64,000 nt of DNA from Xylaria sp. FL1777. Its lineage: Eukaryota > Ascomycota > Sordariomycetes > Xylariales > Xylariaceae. The stretch spans positions 1 to 64,000 of the forward strand of contig MU400576.1 of NCBI GenBank assembly GCA_022578965.1, read 5' to 3'. This document shows positions 49,004-59,382 of the stretch, one piece after another. Under the pieces are notes generated by a model, which saw only the letters and a list, made by a program, of their open reading frames with translations, did not search any database and had not been told where the DNA came from. Position 1 is the stretch's first letter; the number at the start of each line of letters is the position of its first letter. The position numbers and the translations under genes are program-made.

Positions 49004-49089
<86 letters not shown>
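49004..49089. repeat. Poly-C tract of about 86 bases
   Basis: An uninterrupted C run directly after the gap. With the G24 run on the other side, it looks like a real long G/C homopolymer that stopped the assembly, or a polymerase or low-signal artefact at a contig end. Confidence 0.9.
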
Positions 49090-49091
<2 letters not shown>

Positions 49092-49158
49092 GGTCTTTTA
49101 TACGTTTTGTGGGCTATATACACTCAGACTAACATGTACCCAGTCCCATGCATCTACT

Positions 49159-50169
49159 CTACTCAGAATTTACAGGTAAGATCCTGCCCTCGTCATCATA
49201 GAAAATCTCCGTGACCTTGACGTTCCTCAAGTGATTCACGCCCTTGCTGATCTCGCAATCATGATGAAACAGCCACCAGCGGCCGCGGAACTCGACGATA
49301 GAGTGATGCGTAGTCCACCCAAGCACGGGCTCGAGGATGCGTCCGGCGTACGTGAGCGGGCCGAGCGGCGAGTCCCCGACAGCGTAGACGAGGTAATGCG
49401 AGTCGCCCGTGGAGTAGCTGAAGTAGTACTTGCCGCCGCGCTTGTGCATCCACGCGGCCTCGAAGAAGCGCCGGTCGTGGTCGTCTGCGCGGATGGGCTC
49501 CCCCGTCTCCGGCGCCAGGATCACCAGGTCGCGCGCCGCGGACGCGAACCCGTGCATGTCCTCCGTCAGCGGCGCGACCTTGGGGAACAGGGCCCGCTCG
49601 CCGTCTCCCGCGGGCTCCTTGGGACCCAGCCACGCGGCGTCGAAGGGCGGCACGCCGTGCGCGTCTGGCGTCCCGTCACTCTGGTAGCACTGCAACTGAC
49701 CGCCCCAGAGCCCGCCAAAGTACAGATACGCGGCGCCCGTGTCCGGGTCCACGAACGAGGCCGGGTCGATGCTGAAGCTGCCGGGGATGGGCTCGGGATC
49801 GGCCTTGAAGGGACCCGAGGGGGAGTCGCTCTCGGCGACGCCGATGCGGAACACGGCGTCCTTGTCGCGCGCCGGGAAGTACAGGTAGTACTTCCCGTTC
49901 TTGAACGCCGCGTCGGGCGCCCAGAGCTGCTTCGACACCCAGGGGACGTCTTCGGCGCAGAGCACCACGCCGTGGTCCGTCACCTCGTACGGCGGGTCCA
50001 GGGACGAGGTCGAGAACACGTGGTAGTCCACCATGTCGTATTGGTCGCCGTTGTCGTTGAATTTTATGTCTGTCTCCCGGTCGTGTGATGGGTAGATGTA
50101 GATTTTCCCCTCAAACACGTGCGCAGAGGGGTCTGCGGTGTAGAGGTGGGTTATTAGTGGTGGTGTCAT
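49159..50169 (-). CDS. GH43 glycoside hydrolase, intracellular
   Basis: Single-exon, 336 aa from the ATG at 50169. An in-frame ATG 87 bp upstream would add a Lys/Arg-rich leader lacking family similarity. No signal peptide is seen, so it is probably cytosolic and acts on imported oligosaccharides. The five-bladed propeller catalytic residues are in place: base Asp13 in TADPSAHVFEG, pKa-setting Asp135 in SIDPASFVDPD, and acid Glu237 in FFEAAWMHK. The family contains beta-xylosidases and alpha-L-arabinofuranosidases. Arabinose or xylose release would feed the AKR and polyol dehydrogenase 14-18 kb away, a plausible but unproven link. Third positions are strongly GC-rich. Confidence 0.92.
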   Translation of the reverse strand: MTPPLITHLYTADPSAHVFEGKIYIYPSHDRETDIKFNDNGDQYDMVDYHVFSTSSLDPPYEVTDHGVVLCAEDVPWVSKQLWAPDAAFKNGKYYLYFPARDKDAVFRIGVAESDSPSGPFKADPEPIPGSFSIDPASFVDPDTGAAYLYFGGLWGGQLQCYQSDGTPDAHGVPPFDAAWLGPKEPAGDGERALFPKVAPLTEDMHGFASAARDLVILAPETGEPIRADDHDRRFFEAAWMHKRGGKYYFSYSTGDSHYLVYAVGDSPLGPLTYAGRILEPVLGWTTHHSIVEFRGRWWLFHHDCEISKGVNHLRNVKVTEIFYDDEGRILPVNSE

Positions 50170-51047
50170 GTTTGTTTTCCTTGCTCTCTTTCCTTCTGTC
50201 CTATCCTTTACTTTACTCTCTTCTTTTCTTATTTTTCTGACGTTCTTTGTTTTCAAGGTTCTGACTGTGATATCAAAGTTAACGCTTATTTCGCAGTAGT
50301 TAGAGTGTAAGTGTATCGTGAAGTGGAGTGCTTGGTGTTGAGGGGTAGGTTATTCGATTTAAACTTGGTCTGTTCAATTCTTGTCTTCTTTCTCTCACTA
50401 TGTTACATCGTATTTGAGACAACTACAACGCAATATAACTCTCTGCATACCCCTTGTTATCACCCTGCCTTCTTATAGTATGAGAACAGCCCTCCTTGGG
50501 TCTCGGCTCTGGCACCCCGGACCTTTCTCCTCAGTCGCTCATTTATCCCTATTTATCCGGTCGCAAGGGCCTTGACCCCACTATACTTAAGTATGCGTAG
50601 ACTTAAGATGTAGGGGTTACATTATCGGGTTAGAAAGAGCTGTGCAATGTCTCTTGAATCCGTTACTGCATCGTTCGACGCTCACGTGTTGTATGTTATA
50701 CAAAAACTGGTAAGACTCCATCTGACAGGCGGTGTTGGTCCTCGCTTGGCGGCTCTCTTTCTGCTTTGTGTCTGATCTTACGATGATCCTGCGTAGGAAG
50801 AGTTTGTGCGGATATGCGGGGAAACAGATATCTACTAGGTAGATAGATTCCAGCTTATGTCAACTCCCCGTAGTTGGCGCAATGGATTCCCCATTCCCAG
50901 ATTGGCTGTTTCACTGTCTACTGTCACGAAACAATCACGTCCAGCTCGAGTCGCCGCTTATCCGCCTCTCAGATTCCACAGAAGAGAGTAATGTAGGAAG
51001 AAAATCCATCTGAAAAAATGACTTCGGGCGTGGCCGAAGATTCGCTG
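50170..51047. other. Intergenic, about 0.9 kb, GH43 promoter side
   Basis: The GH43 upstream region is CT/AG-rich. Two short regions match TACTTAAGTATGCG-like palindromes (CTTAAG at about 50587). No gene seen. Confidence 0.4.
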
Positions 51048-52058
51048 TCAAATAATACCAAGGAGGTCCAGCTCGTCTTCCCATAGATCGTCGTCCACTA
51101 CTTCCCCATCAGCATCCCATTCTGTATTAGTTTCCCCCAATCGCAATCGTTGTCCTGTCATAGCATCAAACGCAAATATCCTTGGAGCTGGAAGTTTATG
51201 CCATACAACCCTGACCATCCGAGGGTTGCTCAGATGGCATGCGAGTGTTGCCGCCTGGTTCTCGATAGCATCTTTCAGTCGCCAGAAGCTCTCGCCGGGT
51301 ATAGATTGGCAGTGTCTGGGGACCCGGTAGAACATTATTGATTCCGACGGCTCTGAAAGACATAAGTTGATGATAACCTCCTCGAGTTTGAGAGGTGTAT
51401 CATCTTCTGGGGGCTCCAGCAGCCTTTCACATATATTAGTCATTCGGCAGTGGAGCCGTCGCAATGACTTCAGTAGCGAATTGATGTAGCAGCAGAGATG
51501 TACGTGAGAATCATCTGTCTGGCCTAGAGCATAATACCCGATGTCGAATTCCAGAGATGTCAGATGGCAAACGGAGAGAAGGTCTGCCAGGGGTTTTAGC
51601 ATCAAATATCCGTGCCGCCACAGATATCCAAGTTCATATTCGGACCCCGCGTTGAGTTTGAGCCCTCGCAGAGCAGGGCATTGTTGGAGCATGGCGGCAA
51701 GACATGCCAAGGAATAATTGAGATGGGCAGTCCATTCGTCAACATCGTCGACATCGACTCCGTATGTTCCGCGACGGTCAATTTGCGTCAACGGGTTCGG
51801 CTCCTTGAACCCTTCCAAAGACAGCTCGACGGTGGCGATGCGGGGTTGACTACTTGGAGGCATGAACGCCGCTACATCTTCCGTCAACCTCATGAGTGAC
51901 CGCGACGTCAACTGGAGGTCGCGGACGAATACATGCCAAGCGAAACTATACCACTGCCTCGAAATAGTAAGGTAGTCTAGATTCTGGTGGAAGAACCCTG
52001 GGCCGACGTAGGTCAGGATATGGAGCACAAGCTCCGCAGGCAGCTCGAGGAGCTGCAT
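51048..52058 (-). CDS. F-box domain protein
   Basis: Single exon, 336 aa from the ATG at 52058. The N terminus MQLLELPAELVLHILTYVGP is a typical F-box helix; the following region has WYSFAWHVFVRDLQLTSRSL. The rest is LRR-like with Leu-rich repeats of uneven length (CPALRGLKLN, HLTSLEFDIGY, LKSLRRLHCRM), as in fungal F-box proteins that recruit substrates to SCF ubiquitin ligases. The C terminus is acidic (DDDLWEDELDLLGII). The frame extends 267 bp further upstream, but that part is cysteine-rich and less protein-like. The substrate is unknown; such genes are expanded and fast-evolving in ascomycetes. Confidence 0.82.
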   Translation of the reverse strand: MQLLELPAELVLHILTYVGPGFFHQNLDYLTISRQWYSFAWHVFVRDLQLTSRSLMRLTEDVAAFMPPSSQPRIATVELSLEGFKEPNPLTQIDRRGTYGVDVDDVDEWTAHLNYSLACLAAMLQQCPALRGLKLNAGSEYELGYLWRHGYLMLKPLADLLSVCHLTSLEFDIGYYALGQTDDSHVHLCCYINSLLKSLRRLHCRMTNICERLLEPPEDDTPLKLEEVIINLCLSEPSESIMFYRVPRHCQSIPGESFWRLKDAIENQAATLACHLSNPRMVRVVWHKLPAPRIFAFDAMTGQRLRLGETNTEWDADGEVVDDDLWEDELDLLGII

Positions 52059-52759
52059 CGTACGGTCGGCGGGAAAGTTTGGGATGGAGTTTCTTACGTG
52101 AGGACTAGCTCTTATATACCGTAGCCCGACTGGGAGAAACTGCTGATCAGGAAAGCTATTTGGTTGACACGTATTATACGGCGGGTTACACGGGTTACAT
52201 GACGAGGAATAGGATAGGAGGCCAGACCCTTGCTCGCATCGTATCCTGCTAAAGACGTGCGGATGCGTGCGTATGCAGGTTATAAATAAATACAGTATTA
52301 GCCACAAGTGTAGATCGCCAGCCACCTGGATTATCAGCCACCTTTATTGCTAGGTTAGCCACTCACTTTCAATAGACAGTGCGTCGCTTCGCAATGAAAC
52401 GAAGAGAGAATTGTTATAAATCCCGCTGACTCATGGGGTTTTCATTAAAAGAAAAGACAATTCTGAGGGATCTTAGCGCTGAATTAGGTACGCATTGGGA
52501 TGATATAATTAAGCGTGTCGTCGATCGGGAGGGACAAACTGTTAGTTACATCACCAAGTTCTCTGCCACAGGCTAGCCTGTTTAACAGATACTGAACTGA
52601 GTTAACCACAGCCCTCGGCTTTCTTAACGCGACTGATTCTTCCACCTCATTATAGTTTTAAAGGGGTGTTATGATCTAAATTAAACTATATGTGTTAATT
52701 AGATATAAACAACAGGATATCTTAGCCAAACTTCATGCTGCCCCTATGGCGCAACTCAA
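52059..52759. other. Intergenic, about 0.7 kb
   Basis: AT-rich region between the F-box gene and the membrane-protein gene, both on the minus strand. A TACACGGGTTACA-type direct repeat occurs near 52180-52200. No gene seen. Confidence 0.35.
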
Positions 52760-53648
52760 CTATCCAACCAGCTCACTGGGTGGCGGATGGCAATAAGAGA
52801 TCATATCTGGAGGTTTCGGGGTGTATTGACTTGTTGATACTAAAGTTTCAGGCGACCCGATTGAATAACCCATTGATTGAGAATCATGATGTTCTGGGGG
52901 TTGTTGCCGTTCTCCTTGCAACCTCTTCCTCTTCACGTACATGAAACCTACTATGCTGAAGACTAGTATGCCCCCAACCGAGGCACCAACCCCTATTCCC
53001 GCCATAGCACCTGCTGAGAGCCATTTCGAAGTATCGGCAGTACCCAAAGAACTAGATGGAGCTGTGCTAGATGATATTACGCCGGAAAAGATATTGGAGG
53101 TAGTAATCAACACGGTCGAGGCAGCGGACAGCGTGAAAGTTGGCGACGAAGCTAGCGCTCTCGAAGAGCTCCATGACGCAGGAACACTAGTATCGACGGT
53201 GATATTAAAGTAGGCAGAACTCTGATTAAGCCTCGAGTCTGTGGCGTCAAAGAGCCAGAAGAAGAAGATTGGCGAATTGGAGAGCACAAACTCGTAAGTC
53301 TGAACAGTCCACTGAAAGCTCTGGGGGATTATATCGTCGGCAATTTCTGAGACTAATAGTTAGCCGCGTAGCAGAAGACGGCTTGCTATAGATATTCGTA
53401 CGGTTATAGCTGAACTGTGATGATAGTTTAGCACTGTCCCCGCGTGTGCTCTGCTGCCAGAACTCGAGTCGGTATTCCTCCCATGGTGTCGAGAATGCTA
53501 CGACCTGAGTAGACCCCAATGGCCACCGACTGTTTCCTGCATATAGACCTGTGTCTGCTGTGTCTTGAAACCGAGGAGAAACAAACCCAACTGTCTGACC
53601 CTGTATGAGGGTCGATAGGGACAGGAGGAACACGACTAAGAAACGCAT
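52760..53648 (-). CDS. Single-pass membrane protein with Ser/Thr-rich stalk
   Basis: Two exons, 53648-53402 and 53346-52760, give 277 aa; the donor is GTACGA and the acceptor CTCAG. The start MRFLVVFLLSLSTLIQG is a clear signal peptide. An extracellular domain of about 115 residues follows (with YRLEFWQQST and YEFVLSNSPIFFFWLFD), then a Ser/Thr/Ala-rich stalk at about 130-190. One membrane segment spans about 193-218 (AGAMAGIGVGASVGGILVF), followed by a basic stop-transfer VKRKR and a short cytosolic tail ending in a proline-rich stretch. The topology is like fungal wall sensors or signalling glycoproteins, but no named domain was recognised. Confidence 0.72.
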
Positions 53649-54634
53649 GTCTATATACCAGACTCCGTTTAGGTTTAACGTCGAAATGGAGTTTACATTT
53701 AATAAATGGCGAATAAAGAGAAACAGGTAGAGGAACAGTCGTTGGGAAAGAGCAATGTGGACTTTGTTCAAAGACTAGTCGATAGGGTTGAGTATGAATG
53801 ACCATGGCCTTGGCTTGGCTAGGACTTCAAAGGAGCAGGGACAACACGCTTTGCAGCCATCTCCGATCCAAGCACAGGTTCCCTATAACACCTGGACTGT
53901 AGTCGACATGATATCGTGTCACAAATGAATCCCTCCGGCAAATTCCCTGTTTCGCCTGCGGGAATATTACTTTGTGGTATTACAGAGGCTGGGAGCCAAG
54001 TAGGGGCCAGGGATGAGATAGGGGCTGTTGGCAGCAAATAAGGTTGTGTAGCTATCCGACTGGTTGTGGTCATGCATGTTGGTGACGGTGCATTGCGTGT
54101 AGAGTTGCGACTAGGTAGAGCCTTGAGGAGCCTCATTCGGGGCGCCCCTGCGGGAACGTTCTATGATTTATCACCGAGACAAATCATAGTATATAATGAC
54201 AGTATTTCACATTAAGATCTACGGATAAACTCCCAGGTAAATTATTTTAGGTTAAACTGAAGTCAGGTCAAGTTACTTGAGATGGCTATTGATGCTGTGT
54301 AAACAGCGGGTGTTGGATATCTGAGTGAGTGGTAAGATAGGTATGGTTGCATTGCATAATTACCTGTAGTTACTATTATCAGGAACCAACAACTCTGAGG
54401 AAAACTATGGGTTCAAGATGGCTGCCTTACAGGCCGTCCGAACCAGGCCGGCCCCCATCATCGCCCCCTTTTTTTCCCAACACAAATCGCTTTGTGGCCT
54501 ATGTGACTTGCACTCTAGAATCGTTATGTAGTTATATTGCACTATGTTTGGAAGACTCCGGCAATCAAAATTTTCTTTTCCTTTTCATTTAAGCTATGAG
54601 CAAGTATCTGTCGGAAATAGGTGGCCTTTGAGCT
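53649..54634. other. Intergenic, about 1 kb, divergent promoters
   Basis: Divergent gap between the membrane-protein gene and the GT25 gene. The 105-aa minus-strand frame at 53819-54136 has Pro/Thr-rich random-looking composition and no motif. No repeats of note. Confidence 0.4.
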
Positions 54635-55942
54635 ATGCGGCAATCATCTCTCTGTTTTGGTCTGTTGGCCTGTACTGTATTGTTTGGTATTCTCATCATT
54701 TGCAACTCTTCACTGAGAATTCCATCGGAGAACCCAAGCCAAGAGACTAAGGCCGAGTCATTGAGTCATACAATTACTGATCTTGTCACTAATACTACTC
54801 TGGGATTTTCCAATATCTTTGTCGTCGGCCTGCCGGAGCGCACTGATAAACGCGACGCGCTCACCGTAACAAGCGCCCTCACCGGGTTCTATGTCGAATT
54901 CATCGATGGTGTCAAGGGTGAGTCCATTCCCGACCGAGCAGTACCTCCCGGTGTCGATAGGAATGCCTTAATGGAGACAAATCTGGGGAGCTGGAGAGGC
55001 CACATGAATGCGATACGAAGGCATGTACTGAGCAAAGCCTAGCATTCTGACGAAGACACTAGCTAATACAAGAGCTGCAGAATAGTTGAGGATGATCTTG
55101 AGTCTGCTTTGATTATGGAAGATGACGTGGACTGGTGAGTCGACGTGGCTCCGTGTTGACATAGTAGGTGGAGGCTAATAGTGGTTGAGCCGTGATATAG
55201 GGATGTTCGCTTGAAGTCGCAGCTCAAGCTGATTGCTAAAGGTGCGCGCCACCTCATGCCATCTAGCAAACCATCATCCTCACCTTGGGGCAATGCCTGG
55301 GATGTTCTATGGCTAGGACAGTGAGTCATTACTACCACAATAGCGTATATTCCAGTTATGATATTCTAGGCGCATGAATGTCATACTACTAGCCGTCTAA
55401 CGTACTGATATACTAACACACATGTTAGCTGTGGTGAAATTTTCCCCGAAATGCTACCTGAGAATGAAGGGAAGCCCCAACATCCCAAATACACCATATC
55501 AAATGACGAGACTGTACCGCCACTTGATAAAGTTACCGGCCTCGTGGACTTCGTCCTATATCCGGAATTTACACGATGGGTCCACGTCAGTGGAGGCCCG
55601 ATCTGTAGCTTCGCATACGCCCTCTCCCAAAGTGGCGCCCGTAAGGTACTGCTCGACCTATCTATCGACCACTTAGGAGGACCATTCGATAATGCGCTGG
55701 CAGGATTCTGTCGAGACGGGGCTTCGGGAAATATGGATGGGCTCCGGGCGAAGTGTCTGAGTGTTACGCCGCCTATTTTCTTTCATCATCGTGCGAAAGG
55801 TCTTCTCAGTGGCGACAGCGATATTCACGACTTAACCGGTACTGAGACGCGGGAGAAGGGGACAACGGAGAATATTAGATGTAGCGCGAGGAATAACCTT
55901 CGGAATATGATGCTTGGGATAGAAATTGACAGCCAGTTTTGA
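54635..55942 (+). CDS. Glycosyltransferase family 25-like type II membrane protein
   Basis: Four exons, 54635-55020, 55081-55134, 55201-55320 and 55429-55942, give 357 aa. The first intron is of GC-AG type (AAG followed by GCATGT, with GCTAATA branch point and CAG acceptor); only this choice continues the frame as NAIRR-IVEDDLESALIMEDDVDW. An N-terminal signal anchor (about residues 6-23) precedes a luminal domain beginning FSNIFVVGLPERTDKRDA. Glu142-Asp143-Asp144 in IMEDDVDW form the acidic metal/nucleotide motif. Later blocks include WDVLWLGHCGEIF and YALSQSGARKVLLDLS, the latter typical of the family. It probably transfers a hexose to glycans in the secretory pathway; the acceptor is unknown. 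Confidence 0.85.
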
Positions 55943-56160
55943 AGGTATGGCATACGACGGGAATTTTAGAATAATCTATACTTTTGTGGTGTTGATAGGA
56001 GCACGGAATTCGGGTAATAACCATTATTTTGTTGAAATTACCTTATGCAAATCTTGAAGAACTAGCACAGAAGCCTCCGGGACTGACAAGTGTATATTTC
56101 TAGTTTCTATATACCGTAGAGCTCTCCCTAGTCATTTTTGGGCGGTAATATCACTGTTGG

Positions 56161-57945
56161 TTAGCAAGCTTGAATTGAGACGAGGGTTGGGATGGCACAT
56201 AGATGCCCTTTAGCCCTAGTTTGAATTAAAAATTGATCGCTGTCACAGATGAAGTCCTCTGCAGTTGTATTTGGGAACGTAAAATCGAAACGTTGAACTA
56301 CCGTGGCAACAACAATGTACAACTCAGCCCAAGCTAGACTATCGTCGGTAATATGGTTAGTTAGTCACCCATGAGAGTGATGTAAAGCACTTACTGCATT
56401 CCTAGGCAGATCCTTGACCCTTTCGAGAACGGCACGAATGCCTTTTCGGACCATTTCATGTTTTCAACATCCATCCACCTCTCTGGAACGAAGCTTTTGG
56501 CATTTTGATACACATCGTCGTCGATATGAATCAAAAGAGCAGTCATCCCGACCGGGTGACCAGCGGGGATCCGCCACTCTCCGTAAAAAAGGTCTTTGTC
56601 CGAGACACGTTGAAGTCGAGTGGAGGTACCTCCCCCTAACCGAAGGCCTTCTTTCAAAACTGAAGTCAAGTATGGCAATTGTTCCAAAGTCTTTAATTCA
56701 ATCGTCTTGATAGAATCCAGCTCGGTCCTCAGCCGTCGAAGAATGTTAGGGTTGCTGAACACGTGGAAAAGTACTAGCCGGAGAACACTAGCGGTAGTCT
56801 CGAACGCAGCGTTACATACGGTGGATACATCCTCATAGATGCGTTGAACTGTTTTATCGGAGCGTGGTAGTTTGGAATCGAGAATGTCATTGACTATTGT
56901 TCGTGGAGTCATAGTCCTATCTTTCGTAGATGAGAAAGTAGCTCGCTTTACTTGATCTTCCGTTTCCTGATATTGTTCCTAATAACTAGTTAACTTCGAA
57001 CTTGAAATCATTTGATATGATTTTGGGTTTCAAGGAGAGGGATGTTTGTCTAAAGAGAAGCATACACGTAACCTAAAAAGAAAAATTCTCAAAGTATCAC
57101 CGGCAACCTTCGAGAGCAAATTCAGGGGAAGTGCTTTCAAAATATGACCGTACCAACGTAGATGCTTGTTGAGTCGCCAAACCCTGCCAGCTCCTTGTAG
57201 TACTACAAGCATGGCAACATCGAAGTCTTCGCGATCAAGGCTACTATAAGTCTTTCTCATAATGAAATCATTGGCGACGTCTTGAGTGAAAGCAAGAGAA
57301 GCAGCACCGAGATCAAATGTGGTCCCGACATACCCCGATATTCGTTGACACAGTTTGTCAACGTAAAATTGAATCATATATTGGCTAGAATAGACTTTGG
57401 TTCTTGAGAAAGCGGCGTTAAGAGGCTGACGACGAGCTCTATGAAGGTAGTGATCAACCGTAAACGCTGTCGATCCCTTAGCAGTATGAGCGTCGTAAGA
57501 CCAAGCGTACTTCTCCATGATATCATGATTATATAACGTGTTCAAGAAGAGCGGATCGTGAATGTGTAGTTCGTAAGGACTAATGCGGATAATGGGACCT
57601 GGCATATCATATTATAGCTCGTATCGTAAAAAAAAGACTCATAGACCTGAACTAAAAGATCAACTCACCATATATTTTATGCAACTCTTTTAGTTTAAAA
57701 GTATATTGACCATCGAGGATGATATCGTAGTAAGCTTCATACAAACGTGTGATGGCTGCCAACTTTGGCCCTGGGAAACGAGCCAGTGGGTGTAGTGTCA
57801 GCCGATAAAGGACAATGCCGACGAGATACAAAATCAATATGGTAGAAACCCCCTGCCACGAGGGGCACACGTATGATAATGGCATCTTGAACCGTAATGT
57901 AGAAGTCGCACACATTAGCGGTCTCTTATGAAGCGGTTGGCTCAT
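56161..57945 (-). CDS. Cytochrome P450 monooxygenase, 523 aa
   Basis: Four exons, 57945-57669, 57598-57066, 56978-56395 and 56338-56161, all frame-consistent, give a full-length microsomal P450. An N-terminal anchor ([20 protein letters not shown]) leads into the Pro-rich hinge [10 protein letters not shown]. The I-helix reads AAFETTAS, the K-helix ExxR is Glu380...Arg383 in KEGLR, PERW is present (VPERW), and the heme loop [10 protein letters not shown] carries the axial Cys near 461. The ending HLAWAELY is typical and only appears after removing the last intron. Three in-frame Met codons occur in the first 21 residues, so the start is uncertain. It resembles fungal secondary-metabolism P450s. 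It is divergent from the SDR at 59383 with a 1.4 kb shared upstream region. Confidence 0.92.
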
Positions 57946-59104
57946 AGCTGATGTGGATTGAAGAAGTTTTCAAAGGACAAGCCGCCCTCCATCCTAAGAA
58001 CACCCAGCATTCAGATATATACTCTTCGTCTAAAAGATTATTCGGCATAAGCAAACTCCCTATCTCATTTAACCCCTCGCTTAAAGGCACGTTTGGCCAA
58101 CGTCCGGCCCCTTGCATGGTGTTCCCTCCCCATGTTGCTCACGATTGGTGGGTTGGTGGGAACAGCTGAACTACCTCATATTACCCCGCCGGGGAGAAGC
58201 AGGGGAAATTGAAGGATTCAGCCACATGAACTGTCAGATGAGCCAGCTTTCTTCAATTTGTTATCAAAGAGTATAGGTGTGGGATACACGAAAGGGAAGC
58301 ACACAGCTCGATGAAACGAGTACCCAGGAAAATCTTTCGGGACGATAAGCTCAGAAATTGTTGATAACGCGAAAGCAAGCTAGTCACTAACGTCTTGCCC
58401 ACGGCATAGAAGTGTAAAACATACGGAAGAAGGGATTGAGGGTTTCACAAATTCGAATGCCGCTTGGCGACACACAGCAGTAGGCATTCTCATTGAAGCC
58501 TACTATGGATATAAGTATAAAGGATTCAAATGACAATTGTTATTTTGAAGTGTGAATGCTTAAAAGCTCTCCGTAGCACCAATGATACAATATAATAGCT
58601 AGAACAAGTGACTTAGCGCAAGTGCTAAAGTTACAGTTAGGCTGAACATTAAGATAAATCAAGGAAGTCATTTCACAAAATAACTGTTTTTGTTCTATAT
58701 GAGCTATTGTAGAATATAGTTACCTAGATGTCTATCTGCCCCTTGAAATCCGAAAGCCACTGCTTGAAAGCATAATCGCTAATGACTTGCTCGTATAAAA
58801 TTAGCTTATGCAGCAGACTTCTAGGCATTATATTTGATTTTACCTTGAGTATAACTAATGAGCGACTGAATTAAAGACACCTCTGAACGACTAGAGTGTC
58901 AGAATAGAATGATAGCTAGTGTAGAAATTTCTAATATAATGAACTATTTTCCTTAGACACTCTCGTGATGAGGACATATATTAATAATAGAGTATTTCGT
59001 GTAATCTAGCTAGAGAATATGTTTTTAAGTTATGCATTCCATTTAATCGCATGTTAAGATCAATGAACTAGTCTTATCGCAGGTCAGAAACACATTCTTG
59101 TGCG

Positions 59105-59118
59105 CGGAAATCCGTGAA
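59105..59118 (+). promoter_or_regulatory. CGG-N4-CCG element, SDR promoter copy 1
   Basis: CGGAAATCCGTGAA, 278 bp upstream of the SDR ATG. It is identical over all 14 bases to the right-hand part of the perfect palindrome at 60524. Its left arm is degenerate (TGCG in place of TTCA). Candidate binding site for a zinc-cluster dimer. Confidence 0.5.
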
Positions 59119-59179
59119 TACTAGACAACAAATAGTGCCACCTTCGTCAATAGTGTAGTGATAGCCTATCGATACTATA

Positions 59180-59193
59180 TGGAAGTCCGTGAA
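59180..59193 (+). promoter_or_regulatory. CGG-N4-CCG-like element, SDR promoter copy 2
   Basis: TGGAAGTCCGTGAA, 203 bp upstream of the SDR ATG and 75 bp from copy 1. Two bases differ from copy 1 (C to T in the first triplet and A to G in the spacer). The right arm CCGTGAA is perfect. Confidence 0.45.
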
Positions 59194-59382
59194 AACAGAA
59201 CATGTAAAGTCCAGTTCATTTATAAGCCGCCGCTTAAAATAGATTTCAAAGTTTGATGCATACCTAGGTAGTTTTACTCTTCAAGTATATAGTCTTGAGC
59301 TTCTGCCATCATTCTTCCAAGTGGTCGCACGATACCGAACTAGGTCTTGCACTACTATAATTCCTTTGAACAAACACCCAAT

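Larger units (their letters stand above)
48653..49158. other. Short intergenic region dominated by homopolymers and a gap
   Basis: Lies between the convergent lipase and GH43 genes. It contains G24 (48859-48882), T17 (48887-48903), an A-rich run, ten N (48985-48994) and about 86 C (49004-49089). The real sequence length here is unknown. Confidence 0.8.
57946..59382. other. Intergenic, about 1.4 kb, P450/SDR divergent promoter
   Basis: AT-rich region between divergent P450 and SDR genes. It holds two CGG-N4-CCG-like elements near the SDR end (59105 and 59180) and a looser GAAATCCGAAA near 58745. No gene is seen; the frame at 57951-58169 lies antisense to the P450 leader. Confidence 0.45.

Noticed and set aside
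49231..50088. 285-aa plus-strand frame antisense to GH43
   Set aside because: GC3-rich genes open long antisense frames; Val/Arg-rich composition without motifs.
53819..54136. 105-aa minus-strand frame
   Set aside because: Pro/Thr/Ser-rich, no homologous feature, no splice partner; likely chance in a divergent promoter gap.
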